Notes: generated by a model from the letters alone, not told the origin. A DNA stretch of 64,000 nucleotides from LD21 sp963715785 (GCA_963715785.1 OY970276.1:1054001-1118000); one strand, 5' to 3'; shown: positions 38,241 through 47,951, counted from the first letter of the stretch. A program made the numbers and translations.

Positions 38241-38501
38241 ATATTTAACGGTATGCCGAAAATCCATCTTCCCGCTTTATTTTAATTAAACAATTTATTT
38301 CTCTAGAAACTATTTCCTAATTTAGACGTGTAACAATAAAGAGGCAATTGGATATTTAATAATTAATCCTGGTGAATGCCAGCTAAAAATTAAGTCAATC
38401 TTATTAATAAGGGTATTTGAATTATGTACCGGAATAAATTCTTACAATTTAACGTGAAATACAGTAACTTTGAATATCGTCTAATTTAAAAAAATCAAAT
38501 T
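38241..38501. other. Leader region of enolase
   Basis: Together with the terminator this forms the 328-base gap before eno. It is AT-rich and holds the promoter-like element at 38465; no gene was seen. Confidence 0.4.
38465..38472 (+). promoter_or_regulatory. Bacteroidota-type promoter -7 element for eno
   Basis: TAACTTTG, an exact TAnnTTTG match, 29 bases before the ATG of enolase. A TTAC about 20 bases further upstream is a poor -33 candidate. Confidence 0.5.
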
Positions 38502-39785
38502 ATGGAAGTTTTAAAATTGCATGCTCTTGAGATTCTTGATTCAAGAGGCAATCCGACAGTAGAGGCAACTATTACACTTGAAGATGGCACAAGTGCCCGC
38601 GCTATGGTCCCAAGCGGAGCATCAACTGGGGAACGCGAAGCTTGTGAGCTTCGTGATGGTGATAAGAAACGCTATGGAGGAAAAGGGGTTCTTAAAGCAG
38701 TGGAAAATGTAAATAAAGTCATTGCAAAGGAGTTGGTAGGAAAGTATTTCGCCAGCCAGCGTGAACTTGATTATTTAATGATCGATCTTGATGGAACTCC
38801 AAATAAATCAAAACTTGGCGCAAACGCGATCCTTTCTGTTTCTATGGCATTTGCACGTGCAGAAGCCGAAAGTGCAGGCATCCCGCTATATCAATATCTT
38901 GGCGGAACAAATGCCCATCTCCTGCCTGTTCCTTGCATGAATATCATAAATGGAGGTAAACATGCCGATAACAATGTCGATTTTCAGGAATTCATGATTG
39001 CACCTCATTCCCCGGCTACGTTTACTGAAGCTATCCGTATGGGTGTCGAAGTATTCCATACGCTCAAATCAGTCCTGAAAGCAAAAGGATACAGTACCGG
39101 AGTAGGAGACGAAGGTGGTTTTGCTCCAAACCTGAAATCCAATGATGAGGCCGTTGAGGTAATACTGGAAGCTATTAATAAAGCAGGTTTTAAACCTGGC
39201 AAAGATGTGAGCATATGTCTTGACCCGGCTGCAAGCGAGATGTGGGAAGACGGCAAATACAAGCTGTTTAAAAGCACAGGTAAATTAATCTCAAGCGACG
39301 ACATGATAAAACTCTGGGAAAATTGGGTAAGACAATATCCAATCGTTCTGCTTGAAGACGGCCTGGCTGAAAATGACTGGACGGGATGGAAAAACCTTAC
39401 TGACACGCTGGGTGCAAAAATTGAAATTGTCGGCGATGATCTTTTCTGCACCAACAAAGCCATCCTTGCTGAAGGTATCGCAAAAGGAGTGGCTAATTCT
39501 GTTCTGATAAAGCTTAATCAGATCGGAACTGTTTCAGAAACTCTTGAAACGATTGAATTAGCATATAAAAACAAATACAACGCGTTTGTATCGCATCGCA
39601 GCGGAGAAACACCTGATAGCTTCATCTCAGACCTTACAGTGGGTGTAAATGCAGGGCATCTTAAAACCGGTAGCGGCTGCCGGGGAGAAAGGGTGGAAAA
39701 ATTCAACCAGCTGATGAGGATAGAATATGAATTGGGAAAATATTCCAAATTCGCGGGAAAACAGGCATTTAAGAATGCAAAGTGA
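38502..39785 (+). CDS. eno: Enolase
   Basis: 427 residues, the normal length. Visible signatures are SRGNPTVEATI at the N-terminus, GASTGEREA (active-site loop), LLPVPCMNIINGGKHADN (shown as NIINGGKHADN), VGDEGGFAPNL, and the C-terminal SHRSGETPDSFISDL with the metal and substrate residues. It converts 2-phosphoglycerate to phosphoenolpyruvate in glycolysis. It is monocistronic: a terminator lies before it and a large palindrome after it. Confidence 0.97.
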   Translation: MEVLKLHALEILDSRGNPTVEATITLEDGTSARAMVPSGASTGEREACELRDGDKKRYGGKGVLKAVENVNKVIAKELVGKYFASQRELDYLMIDLDGTPNKSKLGANAILSVSMAFARAEAESAGIPLYQYLGGTNAHLLPVPCMNIINGGKHADNNVDFQEFMIAPHSPATFTEAIRMGVEVFHTLKSVLKAKGYSTGVGDEGGFAPNLKSNDEAVEVILEAINKAGFKPGKDVSICLDPAASEMWEDGKYKLFKSTGKLISSDDMIKLWENWVRQYPIVLLEDGLAENDWTGWKNLTDTLGAKIEIVGDDLFCTNKAILAEGIAKGVANSVLIKLNQIGTVSETLETIELAYKNKYNAFVSHRSGETPDSFISDLTVGVNAGHLKTGSGCRGERVEKFNQLMRIEYELGKYSKFAGKQAFKNAK

Positions 39786-39818
39786 AAAGTTTTTTAACCT
39801 TTTAAACTTTTATTGGTC

Positions 39819-39921
39819 ATTGATCTGGGGCTGTTGAAAAAGTCCTTATTAACCTCATCCGGGCTTGCCGAAAGACGAGGTTAATGGATTCCGACTTTTT
39901 AAACAACCCCAGCTGCCAATG
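39819..39921. repeat. Nested palindromic element (MITE-like or terminator)
   Basis: An imperfect inverted repeat of about 100 bases. The outer arms are CTGGGGCTGTTGAAAAAGTC at 39825 and, in reverse, GACTTTTTAAACAACCCCAG at 39893; the inner arms are TTAACCTC and GAGGTTAA around a short loop. The arm sequence resembles the terminal repeats of some insertion sequences. It could be an IS-derived miniature element that now also ends eno transcription. No transposase gene is inside. Confidence 0.65.
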
Positions 39922-39944
39922 ATAAAGACAAATGAAGTTCTAAG

Positions 39945-39983
39945 GGAGACCCGTCATTTAATAACTGTTTCTGTCGGATCTCC
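39945..39983 (+). promoter_or_regulatory. Structured leader of the DUF364 / NTPase-fusion operon (candidate)
   Basis: GGAGACCCG at 39945 pairs with CGGATCTCC at 39975 with one mismatch, and CGTCAT at 39952 could instead pair with ATGACG further down (about 40000). Two alternative stems just before the operon suggest a regulatory RNA leader. It matches no riboswitch class I recognise. Confidence 0.25.
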
Positions 39984-40035
39984 GGAGCCTGGATGACTTA
40001 TGACGCTTGGTGTTATAATTTAAGACTCTCAAAAG

Positions 40036-40845
40036 ATGATTATAGAACAAACTATTAATCTGCTTAAAACTAAATATAATCATCAATTTGAAAACCTGAC
40101 AGTAGCAGATGTCAGGATAGGAGTTCATCTTACTGCAGTCCTTCTGTCAGACGGGAGTTGTGGTGTTGCAAGCACAATTCCCGATCAGGTATCACATTGC
40201 GGCAAAAATAACCGTGATTATGGTGACTTCTCTCCACTCAAAATTCAGAGACAGAGTGTGTCTAAATTGTTAGACACGGAAAAGAAATCAAATCTTACCG
40301 ATACACTTAAGGTTGCAGTCTTAAATGCAATCTCATCCAAATTAATTGCAGAATCCCAGTACAGAATAATTGAAAACTCCGATCCGATTGACCTTATTGA
40401 TCTGAGTTCTGCCAAAACCATTACTTTGGTTGGCGGGTTTCAAACATATATTCAAAAAATATCTGAGACCCGAAATAGGCTGCATGTCCTGGAATTGGAT
40501 GAGAAGGCGCTTTCTGAGGCACAGAAGAAATACTATATCCCGGCCGCAGAATATGCAAGTGTCATCCCGTTATCAGAGATAGTCATAATAACCGGACTTA
40601 CACTGGTAAACAACACAATTGAAGGATTGCTTGCGTCTATCTCACCAGGAACCCGGGTTATTGTTACCGGACCTTCAAGCAGTATAATTCCCGATGTTTT
40701 ATTTGAGAATAAAGTAAATATCATTGGTGCAACCCGGATTACAGATCCTGGAATTCTCTTCTCAATAGCGGGAGAAGCAGGTGCCGGTTTCCATTTATTT
40801 AAGTACTGTGCCCGGAAAATCAGCATCCTAAATGATCAGAACTGA
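40036..40845 (+). CDS. DUF364 domain protein (putative heavy-metal chelation)
   Basis: 269 residues. The N-terminal part (VADVRIGVHLTAVLLSDG, shown as VADVRIGVHLTAV) matches DUF4213, a domain with an enolase-N-like fold, and the C-terminal half (ITLVGGFQTYI, then VIITGLTLVNNTIEGLL, shown as ITGLTLVNNT, and RVIVTGPSSS) matches DUF364, a Rossmann-like domain. A structure of this family led to the name 'putative heavy-metal chelation', but function is unproven. Its last 14 bases overlap the next gene, so both products are made together. Confidence 0.85.
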   Translation: MIIEQTINLLKTKYNHQFENLTVADVRIGVHLTAVLLSDGSCGVASTIPDQVSHCGKNNRDYGDFSPLKIQRQSVSKLLDTEKKSNLTDTLKVAVLNAISSKLIAESQYRIIENSDPIDLIDLSSAKTITLVGGFQTYIQKISETRNRLHVLELDEKALSEAQKKYYIPAAEYASVIPLSEIVIITGLTLVNNTIEGLLASISPGTRVIVTGPSSSIIPDVLFENKVNIIGATRITDPGILFSIAGEAGAGFHLFKYCARKISILNDQN

Positions 40846-42544
40846 AATTAGTGATAATTGGATAAAAGCTTCCATCCTGGGTACATTGTGGGCAGCATCG
40901 GAGATTGTTCTTGGAAGTTTTTTACACAATCTGAAAATACCTTTCAGCGGTAACCTGCTGACATCAATCGGAATCATTATCTTAATTTCAGTAAGTTACA
41001 TCTGGAATGACAAAGGCCTTTTCTGGCGCTCCGGATTGATTTGCGCTATCATGAAAACAATGTCACCGAGTGCGGTAATATTCGGACCGATGATAGCAAT
41101 ATTCAGTGAAGCTTTATTACTTGAAATTTCAGTGAGGCTTCTTGGAAAAACTATAGCAGGCTATATGCTGGGAGCCATGCTCGCGATGTCGTGGAACCTG
41201 TTCCAGAAAATTGCAAATTTTATTATTTTTTATGGTTTCAATATTGTAGGGCTATATACAAATCTGATAAAATTCGCCCAGAAACAATTGAACATCCGCT
41301 TCGATATTGTGTGGTTGCCTCCTGTAGTATTACTGGTACTGTACTGTATACTAGGATTAATTGCAGCATATATTGGCATAAGGATCGGCCGCAAAATGCG
41401 ACGACAACCATCTGAAGTCCTGAACGCAGATACCGCGAATAGCATAAAAAAAGAACAAAACAATATAAAGGAGCCATTTAATTATTCAATGATCTGGCTT
41501 CTTATAGATTTTATTTTGATCATAGGCTCGCTGCTGCTATTAAATTTTAAATCCCTGATCTACTGGAGTATTTCAATAATAGCCATTGTTGCAATCTGGA
41601 CATTTCGCTATAAAAGAGCACTCCGGCAGCTCTCAAAACCCAAATTCTGGATATTTTTTGTGTTGATCACCATGCTGACTGCATTTGTTTTTACGAGAGT
41701 AACTTCAGATGCAGGCAGTCTGAAACAAGGACTGCTTTTGGGTCTCCAGATGAATTTCAGGGCAGTAATTATTATTGTTGGATTTTCTGTATTGGGTACG
41801 GAGTTGTATAATCCGCGAATCCGTGAATTTTTTCTTAAGACCTCTTTTAAACAACTCCCGCTGGCGCTGGAACTTTCATTTGAAAGTTTACCCTCAATGA
41901 TATCAAATATTCCTGAACTGAAGACCATAATCCGGAATCCGGTTTCGGTTTTTTACCAGCTTATCTCGCAGGTAAATAACAGATTAGCCGAGCTGAAGAA
42001 TAAAATAAATCTCAATAAAAAAATATTTATCCTCACCGGAGCATCAGGCCAGGGCAAAACCACAATGATCCGGGAAATACTCACAGTCCTTAAAGAAAAT
42101 AAAATTCCGGCGGGAGGCATTTATTCACCCAAAGTGATTGAAAATAATAAAATAGCCGGCTATGACTTGGTTGATATTATGACCAGTGAAAGAGAAATAT
42201 TTCTGAGAGAGACAGATGACTTAAACTCTCGCGAAATTGGCAGGTTCGCTATCTCTCCCCTGGGGCTGAAGAAAGGTAATAATGCTCTTGAGCTTTCAGT
42301 TAACGCCGGCAATGAAATAGTAATAATAGACGAGGTTGGAAATTTGGAACTGAATGGGCAGGGATGGGCAAAAAGTCTCAATGAACTAATAGCTGCTTCA
42401 AAAAATCATATTCTACTGGTCGTACGGGATATATTTGTAATGAAGATAATTCAAAAATGGAGCTTAAAAGACGTCATAATATTAAATGTTGCCGGGCTGG
42501 ATCATCTGAATGCCAGCAAGCTGATTATGAAGGATATAAGATAA
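40832..42544 (+). CDS. ECF S-like / EcfT-like membrane protein fused to a THEP1-type NTPase
   Basis: 570 residues in three parts. Residues about 8-190 hold some six hydrophobic helices with the look of an ECF S component. Residues about 215-390 hold four or five helices plus a basic cytoplasmic stretch, with GLLLGLQMNFRAV and a later LPLALELSFESLPSM that resemble EcfT/CbiQ proteins. Residues 392-570 match the THEP1 nucleoside-triphosphatase family (PF03266 type): Walker A GASGQGKT (403-410), GGIYSPKV, and Walker B IIDEVGNLEL (about 497-506). ECF transporters normally use separate ABC ATPases; this protein would carry an unrelated NTPase on the same chain. The transport role is inferred. Confidence 0.75.
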   Translation: MIRTEISDNWIKASILGTLWAASEIVLGSFLHNLKIPFSGNLLTSIGIIILISVSYIWNDKGLFWRSGLICAIMKTMSPSAVIFGPMIAIFSEALLLEISVRLLGKTIAGYMLGAMLAMSWNLFQKIANFIIFYGFNIVGLYTNLIKFAQKQLNIRFDIVWLPPVVLLVLYCILGLIAAYIGIRIGRKMRRQPSEVLNADTANSIKKEQNNIKEPFNYSMIWLLIDFILIIGSLLLLNFKSLIYWSISIIAIVAIWTFRYKRALRQLSKPKFWIFFVLITMLTAFVFTRVTSDAGSLKQGLLLGLQMNFRAVIIIVGFSVLGTELYNPRIREFFLKTSFKQLPLALELSFESLPSMISNIPELKTIIRNPVSVFYQLISQVNNRLAELKNKINLNKKIFILTGASGQGKTTMIREILTVLKENKIPAGGIYSPKVIENNKIAGYDLVDIMTSEREIFLRETDDLNSREIGRFAISPLGLKKGNNALELSVNAGNEIVIIDEVGNLELNGQGWAKSLNELIAASKNHILLVVRDIFVMKIIQKWSLKDVIILNVAGLDHLNASKLIMKDIR

Positions 42545-42582
42545 ATATTCCCGGCAATAATTATTGTCCCCAAAGGCTGAAA

Positions 42583-42774
42583 TTATTTTGATTTGCTTGT
42601 TAAGTGCCAAAAACCGCAGATAAGGCATTTGTAAGCCCTGATTTCCGGCACCCTTCTGTTTTCATTAAGATACCTGATCATATCCTGGGCATCTTCCAGC
42701 GAATTATACATTGCTTTTTTACATCCCGGTTCCAGAGGATCGATCTTTTTTATTTTTGAAGTATTATAGACCAT
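42583..42774 (-). CDS. Small zinc-ribbon-like protein
   Basis: 63 residues. The C-terminal half shows YKCLICGFWHLTS, a Cys-X2-Cys-X3-His pattern like that of small proteins seen in Bacteroidota and phages; a further cysteine is near residue 18. It is on the opposite strand to its neighbours and begins at an ATG. Function unknown. Confidence 0.6.
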   Translation of the reverse strand: MVYNTSKIKKIDPLEPGCKKAMYNSLEDAQDMIRYLNENRRVPEIRAYKCLICGFWHLTSKSK

Positions 42775-43028
42775 CTTACATTTTCACTTCAGAACTTTTC
42801 ATATTAACCAACTAAAAATTATCTGACCTGCAAAATTAATAAATCCCAGCCAAAACGTAATTATCGCTTATTCTGGACTTATTATTAAAAACCAGCTTAT
42901 GATAAATCTTTTTGCAGCATTTCATAGACTAATTTGTTAAGGTCATCTGCCGGATAAGCTTGTTGGTATAACAAATTTGACGATGTATTTATCATTTCTT
43001 CATTTTGCATAAAGAAAAATTAATCGCC

Positions 43029-45380
43029 ATGTATAAAAGTTTCATTAAGATTGGTATGCGCTACCTGTGGCGCAAGAGGACATACAGTGTCCTTAATTAT
43101 GCGTGTCTTACTTTTGGCCTTATCTGTGCCATTATAACCGCTCTCTATATCCGGAATATTTTCAGCTACGACAAGTTCCATAAAAACTACAACAGGTTGT
43201 ATTCGGTCGATGCCTATGTGACTTATTTTAATGGAGCCAGATTTCCCAAAGAATATCTTTCAGCATCCCTGACTGATGTCTTGAAGGAGAAAGCACCTGA
43301 AATAGAAGATCTGACACGAGTAGCCGAAAGAGATCTCACATTCATCAATGGCGAGAAAACCTTCGCCGGCAAGGGGTATTATGCTGATAGCAACTTTTTT
43401 ACTGTCTTTACTTTCCCGCTCCTGCTGACGGGGGGACAGAGAGCTTCTGATGATCCGAATTCTGTTGTAATTTCTGAAAGGATGGCAATTAAGTTCTTTG
43501 GCAGCACTGATTGTATTGGGAAATCGCTTATTCTGAAGGAGGATGGCAACCATGGGTCATATATGGTGGCCGGAGTATTCCAGGAAATACCCAGCCAATC
43601 GAAGATGCAGTTTGATTACGTGATTCCCTTTTCAAAATTTCTTGATGAAAATGAGTGGGCACGTGAAACCGGGGCAACAGCCTGCCAAACCTGGGCTCTG
43701 TTAAAGAATAGCACCAATAGCAAATTCGTTGAGAGCAAAATTAAAAACCTGATTAAGGATCAGGAATCAACTTTAAACCAGGAGCTGTTTCTTTTTCCGC
43801 TTAAAGAACAGGTTTTGTATTCCTATGCCGGCGGTAAAAGAGTATGGAAAGAAATGCAAACTGTTGTAATTATTGGTGTGATAGGTTTTGCCATCCTGCT
43901 CATAGCCTGTTTCAATTTTATTAATCTGGCAATTGCATTGAATTTCAGGAGATACAAAGAAGCGGGAATCAGAAAGGTTTCAGGATCGGGCAAACCTCTG
44001 ATTGTGATCCAGTTCCTTGGCGAAACACTTATTATAACCCTGGTTAGCCTGATAAGCGCACTTGTATTGGTCCGATTGCTGCTTTCGGGTTTCAATATTA
44101 TGTTCAACTATAGTATTCATTTACGGTTGCTTGATCTCAATATGATTTTCTTTTTTATCGGCATAACACTATTTACCGGGTTTATTTCCGGCATATTTCC
44201 TGCTTTGTTTCTGGCTTCGTCAAGCCCGGTTAATGCCCTGAAGGGGAAACTTGTCGCAAACCATAGCTTCAGTTACTTCAGACAAAGCCTTATCGTATTT
44301 CAGTTTGTAATTCCGGTTGTCCTGATCATTTGCATGATAATCATCAGGACTCAGGATTCCTATATTCGAAATTTTGACGCCGGTGTTGACAAGGATAAAC
44401 TCATAATTCTGGAAAACTCTGTGAACACAAGGGGTCATGCGGAAAGTCTGAAAGCTGAATTACTCGCCATCCCGGGCATTGATGCTGTAAGCTTTACCAA
44501 TTGTATCCCTACCCGCGGCACAAGGGTATCAAGTGAAGTGACCTGGGAGGGCAAAGACGCTATGGAAAAACTTCATTTCTGGTGTATAAATTCTGATTAT
44601 GACTATGATAAGGCAGTTCAGGTCAGGATGGTAAAAGGCAGATATTTTAGCTCTCTGTTTTCAACTGATTCAGCAGCTTATGTTATAAATGATATAGCTG
44701 CAGAAGTAATGAAAAAGAAAGATCCTGTTGGTTCCATAATTACACTTGACGGACAAAAAGGAACAATAATCGGTGTTTTTAAAGACTTCCATGCTCTGGA
44801 TCTTGCAGGGCCATTTGTGCCTGTCATCGTACAAATAAAGTCTGATGACCGCCCCATTATGCTGGTTAAATATTCCACCGGTTCATATCCCGATATGATT
44901 AATAAGATCAGGTCAGTATATCAGCATTATGAAAATGAAGCACCGTTTCACGCAACTTTATTCCGTGACCTCGTACCTTATACAAATCTGAGCCTGCCCT
45001 CCAACCTGGTAGGTCTGTCATTTATAATTGCACTTTTGCTCGCCTGTATGGGATTATTCGGACTTGCTTCCTTCACATCTGAGAACCGCACCAAAGAAAT
45101 TGGAATAAGGAAAGCTAATGGTGCAACAACAGCCTCGGTAGTGTCGCTACTGCTAACAAGTTATACAAGGTGGCTATTCATTGCTTTTGTAATTGCCTTA
45201 CCCGTTGCCACTATATTAGGAAAACTCTTTTTGGGAAGGTTTAATTTCCATGCTCCTATGCCACTGTGGGCTTTTTTCGCAGGACCTTTAATTGTCTCTG
45301 CTGTTGCGATATTAACAGTAAGTTCACAGACCTGGCATGCGGCAAGCCAGAACCCTGTTAAAGCACTCAGATACGAATAG
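43029..45380 (+). CDS. ABC transporter permease (MacB/FtsX type)
   Basis: About 783 residues. A cytoplasmic basic start and first helix (near residues 15-40) are followed by a MacB periplasmic domain, three helices with an FtsX signature (about residues 275-420), a second periplasmic domain and a final FtsX block (EIGIRKANGATTASVVSLL, shown as EIGIRKANGA). Such large permeases act with an ATPase in mechanotransmission or export of peptides and lipoproteins. No ATPase gene lies next to it. The ATG at 43029 is preferred over a TTG at 43005. Confidence 0.9.
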   Translation: MYKSFIKIGMRYLWRKRTYSVLNYACLTFGLICAIITALYIRNIFSYDKFHKNYNRLYSVDAYVTYFNGARFPKEYLSASLTDVLKEKAPEIEDLTRVAERDLTFINGEKTFAGKGYYADSNFFTVFTFPLLLTGGQRASDDPNSVVISERMAIKFFGSTDCIGKSLILKEDGNHGSYMVAGVFQEIPSQSKMQFDYVIPFSKFLDENEWARETGATACQTWALLKNSTNSKFVESKIKNLIKDQESTLNQELFLFPLKEQVLYSYAGGKRVWKEMQTVVIIGVIGFAILLIACFNFINLAIALNFRRYKEAGIRKVSGSGKPLIVIQFLGETLIITLVSLISALVLVRLLLSGFNIMFNYSIHLRLLDLNMIFFFIGITLFTGFISGIFPALFLASSSPVNALKGKLVANHSFSYFRQSLIVFQFVIPVVLIICMIIIRTQDSYIRNFDAGVDKDKLIILENSVNTRGHAESLKAELLAIPGIDAVSFTNCIPTRGTRVSSEVTWEGKDAMEKLHFWCINSDYDYDKAVQVRMVKGRYFSSLFSTDSAAYVINDIAAEVMKKKDPVGSIITLDGQKGTIIGVFKDFHALDLAGPFVPVIVQIKSDDRPIMLVKYSTGSYPDMINKIRSVYQHYENEAPFHATLFRDLVPYTNLSLPSNLVGLSFIIALLLACMGLFGLASFTSENRTKEIGIRKANGATTASVVSLLLTSYTRWLFIAFVIALPVATILGKLFLGRFNFHAPMPLWAFFAGPLIVSAVAILTVSSQTWHAASQNPVKALRYE

Positions 45381-45470
45381 ATACCTGAGGTGAAAGAAAG
45401 TACATGTGAATGAATTTATTAACTTTATACCTGGAAGCTTTTGATCAGTATTAAGTTAAAAACAGGAAGT

Positions 45471-46767
45471 ATGGATACCGGTAAGAACACTCCCAACCCA
45501 GATCACGCCAGACCCATTAGACTTTGGCCGGGGATAGTCATAGTAATATTCCAATGGCTGATACGATATGTAGTTCCCGCTCTATGGCCCGACACTATCG
45601 CTATTGGAGTGTTTGGCGGAGTAATATCAGGCCTGTTCCTGATAGTCTGGTGGCTCTTTTTCAGCAAAGCACAGCGTTTTGAACGCTGGACAGCCGTGCC
45701 TCTGATGATAGCTGCACTTGCTCTTACCTCACTAATGCTTCACAAGTCGCTTGCTACAGCAATGATGGGAATGATGTTCCCGGTATATTCCATACCAGCT
45801 CTTTGCCTTGCCTTTATCCTATGGGCTGTGGCAAGCCGGTACTTTACGGATAAGCAAAGACGCGCAACAATGATTGCAACTATTCTTCTGGGCTCCGGAT
45901 TCTGGCTTTTTCTATGGCCGCATTTACGCGTTAGGAGCCACAGGGATCCTCAATGTTCTTAATGCAAGTGATGGCTCTGTTATCTGGACACGACAAGCGG
46001 CAATGGATACTGAGGTAAAGATTCCGGGCTGGGGTTATGCAAGCTCACCACTGGTTGTCGACAGTGTTGTTCTGGTTGCAATTGCCGGAGAACTTCTGGC
46101 ATATGACACCACAACCGGCAATAAAATCTGGGCAGGCCCTGATGGAGGCGAGAGCTATAGTTCGCCTCATCTTACTGTTACCGGGGGAGTCAGTCAGATC
46201 CTGTTTATGAATAAGGCCGGAATTACAAGTTTTGTACCGGCAAATGGCAGAATTCTCTGGAAGATCCCGCTTAGGGGAGTACCAATCCTGCAGCCGGCGC
46301 TTTTTACTGGGAATGATGTGGTGATCAGCCTGGTAAACGAAAGTGGCTCGACAGGCATGGAACGATTTGAGGTAAAGAACATGTCAGATAAATGGACCGC
46401 TAAAGAAAACTGGACATCAAATAAATTAAGGCCATATTTTAACGACTTTGTAATTCATAAAGATCATATCTATGGTTTCGAGGGTCCAAGCTTAGTATGT
46501 ATTGATGTCGAAAAGGGCACTCGCCAATGGCGGGGCGGACGCTATGGAGGAGAGCTTCTATTGCTGACCGATCAGGACTTGCTTATGATACTCACAGAAA
46601 AAGGAGACCTTGCTCTTGTGGATGCAAAGCCTGATCAGTTCAGAGAAATTGCACATATCCAGGCTATAAAAGGCAAGACCTGGAACCACCCTGCATTATC
46701 AGGTAACATCGTGGTAGTTAGGAACAGCCAGGAAATGGCCGCTTTCAGGCTTACTCTTCAAGATTAA
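45471..46767 (+). pseudogene. PQQ-like beta-propeller membrane protein, frameshifted with an internal deletion
   Basis: From 45471 one frame encodes an N-terminal domain of about five transmembrane helices; it runs on to 45962. The gene's C-terminal part continues in another frame from about 45916 with YGRIYALGATGILNVLNA and further PQQ-propeller blades (SGDGSVIWTR-like repeats), to 46767. Intact relatives that I recall have about 130-150 residues between the last helix and GRIYALGATG, including a WPGFRGP segment; none of it is present here. A deletion with frame loss explains both features. The C-terminal part may still be expressed as a soluble fragment, but this is unlikely. Confidence 0.8.
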
Positions 46768-46799
46768 TTTACTGAGGGATAACCCGGATTGTGCCGCCT

Positions 46800-47228
46800 T
46801 TAAACCATCACAGCTTCCAGTCTGATAGTTGTCCCTGTCAGTGCTTTAGATACTGGGCAGCCTTTCTTGGTAGCCGCGGCTATTTCCTGGAATTTCCTGT
46901 TCTCAACATTTTTGACTTTCGCGGAGGTTTTAAGCAATATCTCTGTAATGCCAAATCCATCTCCTGTCTTGGAAAGTGTAACCTCAGCTGAAGTCTCAAT
47001 TTTTTCCGCTGTATTGCCAGCCTGATCGAGGGCATGAGCAAGGGCCATAGAGTAGCAGCTTGCAAGAGCTGCTCCAATGAGTTCCTCAGGACTTGAAGCT
47101 GTCTTGTCATCTTCAAAGCGGGATGAAAAGTTTAATTTACCCTCATAACCGCTTGTTTTAAGTGTGTACTTCCCTTTTCCCTGGACAAGGTTTCCTTCCC
47201 AGTTCGCGTTTGCAAAATGTTTACTCAT
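46800..47228 (-). CDS. osmC: OsmC family organic hydroperoxide reductase
   Basis: 142 residues. The two redox cysteines are present, in LASCYSMAL and KKGCPVSKA. The family reduces organic peroxides using thiols. It faces the broken propeller gene and lies upstream of an isochorismatase-fold gene on the same strand. Confidence 0.9.
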   Translation of the reverse strand: MSKHFANANWEGNLVQGKGKYTLKTSGYEGKLNFSSRFEDDKTASSPEELIGAALASCYSMALAHALDQAGNTAEKIETSAEVTLSKTGDGFGITEILLKTSAKVKNVENRKFQEIAAATKKGCPVSKALTGTTIRLEAVMV

Positions 47229-47372
47229 AGCAATTACCTTTTTAATTTTTAATTGATTAGTATGGAATAATGACTACTCCTTGTGTAATAGCAATAAAAC
47301 AATCGCAAAGAGGAAAAGGTTCTGTCACTCTAAAACTTCCTGTTTAGTATTACTGCAACAAATAAGTAGCGG

Positions 47373-47951
47373 TCAGCCGCAACAGGTCTCTATCCATATT
47401 TCTGAAGTTATAACCTCAGCCTGCCGGGGAAATACCTTTGTCATCAGCACATTATGAACTTCTTCATCCATATCCTCACAACAATCTGACAAAACAGTTA
47501 TTAAATAATCCTTGTCAGCCGCTTCCCTCAAAGTGGAGAGAACCACACCACTGGTTGCGATACCTGAAAGTACCAGCTGCTTTATATCGAGCGACCTTAA
47601 TACCACTTCAAGATCACTGCCTGTAAATGCGCTAACTCTCCTTTTTGTTACTACAATATCTTCAGGCTGAGGGGCAACGGAGAAATGAACTCTGGATGAC
47701 TCTTCATTATCAAAGTTCATTGCTCTGGTCTTAATCGATGAAAAACTTTTATTGTATGGACTGGCCTCAGGATAACCCTTTCTGAATCCTATAACAACAT
47801 AAATTATCTGATACTTATTTTTGCGTGCAGCCTGTATTACTGAGGTTAGAGAATTAAAGAAGCGGTTACTGTCCTTCAGTCTGGCTACAGTCTGCCCCTG
47901 TACATCCATTATCAGAAGAGCAGTATTATTGTTTTCGGTTGCCTGATTCAT
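47373..47951 (-). CDS. Isochorismatase-fold protein lacking the catalytic cysteine
   Basis: 192 residues with the family fold: aspartate in LIMDVQGQ and lysine in VVTKRRVSAF are present, but at the usual cysteine site the sequence reads IATSGVVLST, with glycine instead. True isochorismatases such as PhzD also have glycine here; cysteine amidases need the cysteine. It thus probably does not act as a cysteine hydrolase. It lies between osmC and the MFS gene on the same strand. Confidence 0.85.
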   Translation of the reverse strand: MNQATENNNTALLIMDVQGQTVARLKDSNRFFNSLTSVIQAARKNKYQIIYVVIGFRKGYPEASPYNKSFSSIKTRAMNFDNEESSRVHFSVAPQPEDIVVTKRRVSAFTGSDLEVVLRSLDIKQLVLSGIATSGVVLSTLREAADKDYLITVLSDCCEDMDEEVHNVLMTKVFPRQAEVITSEIWIETCCG

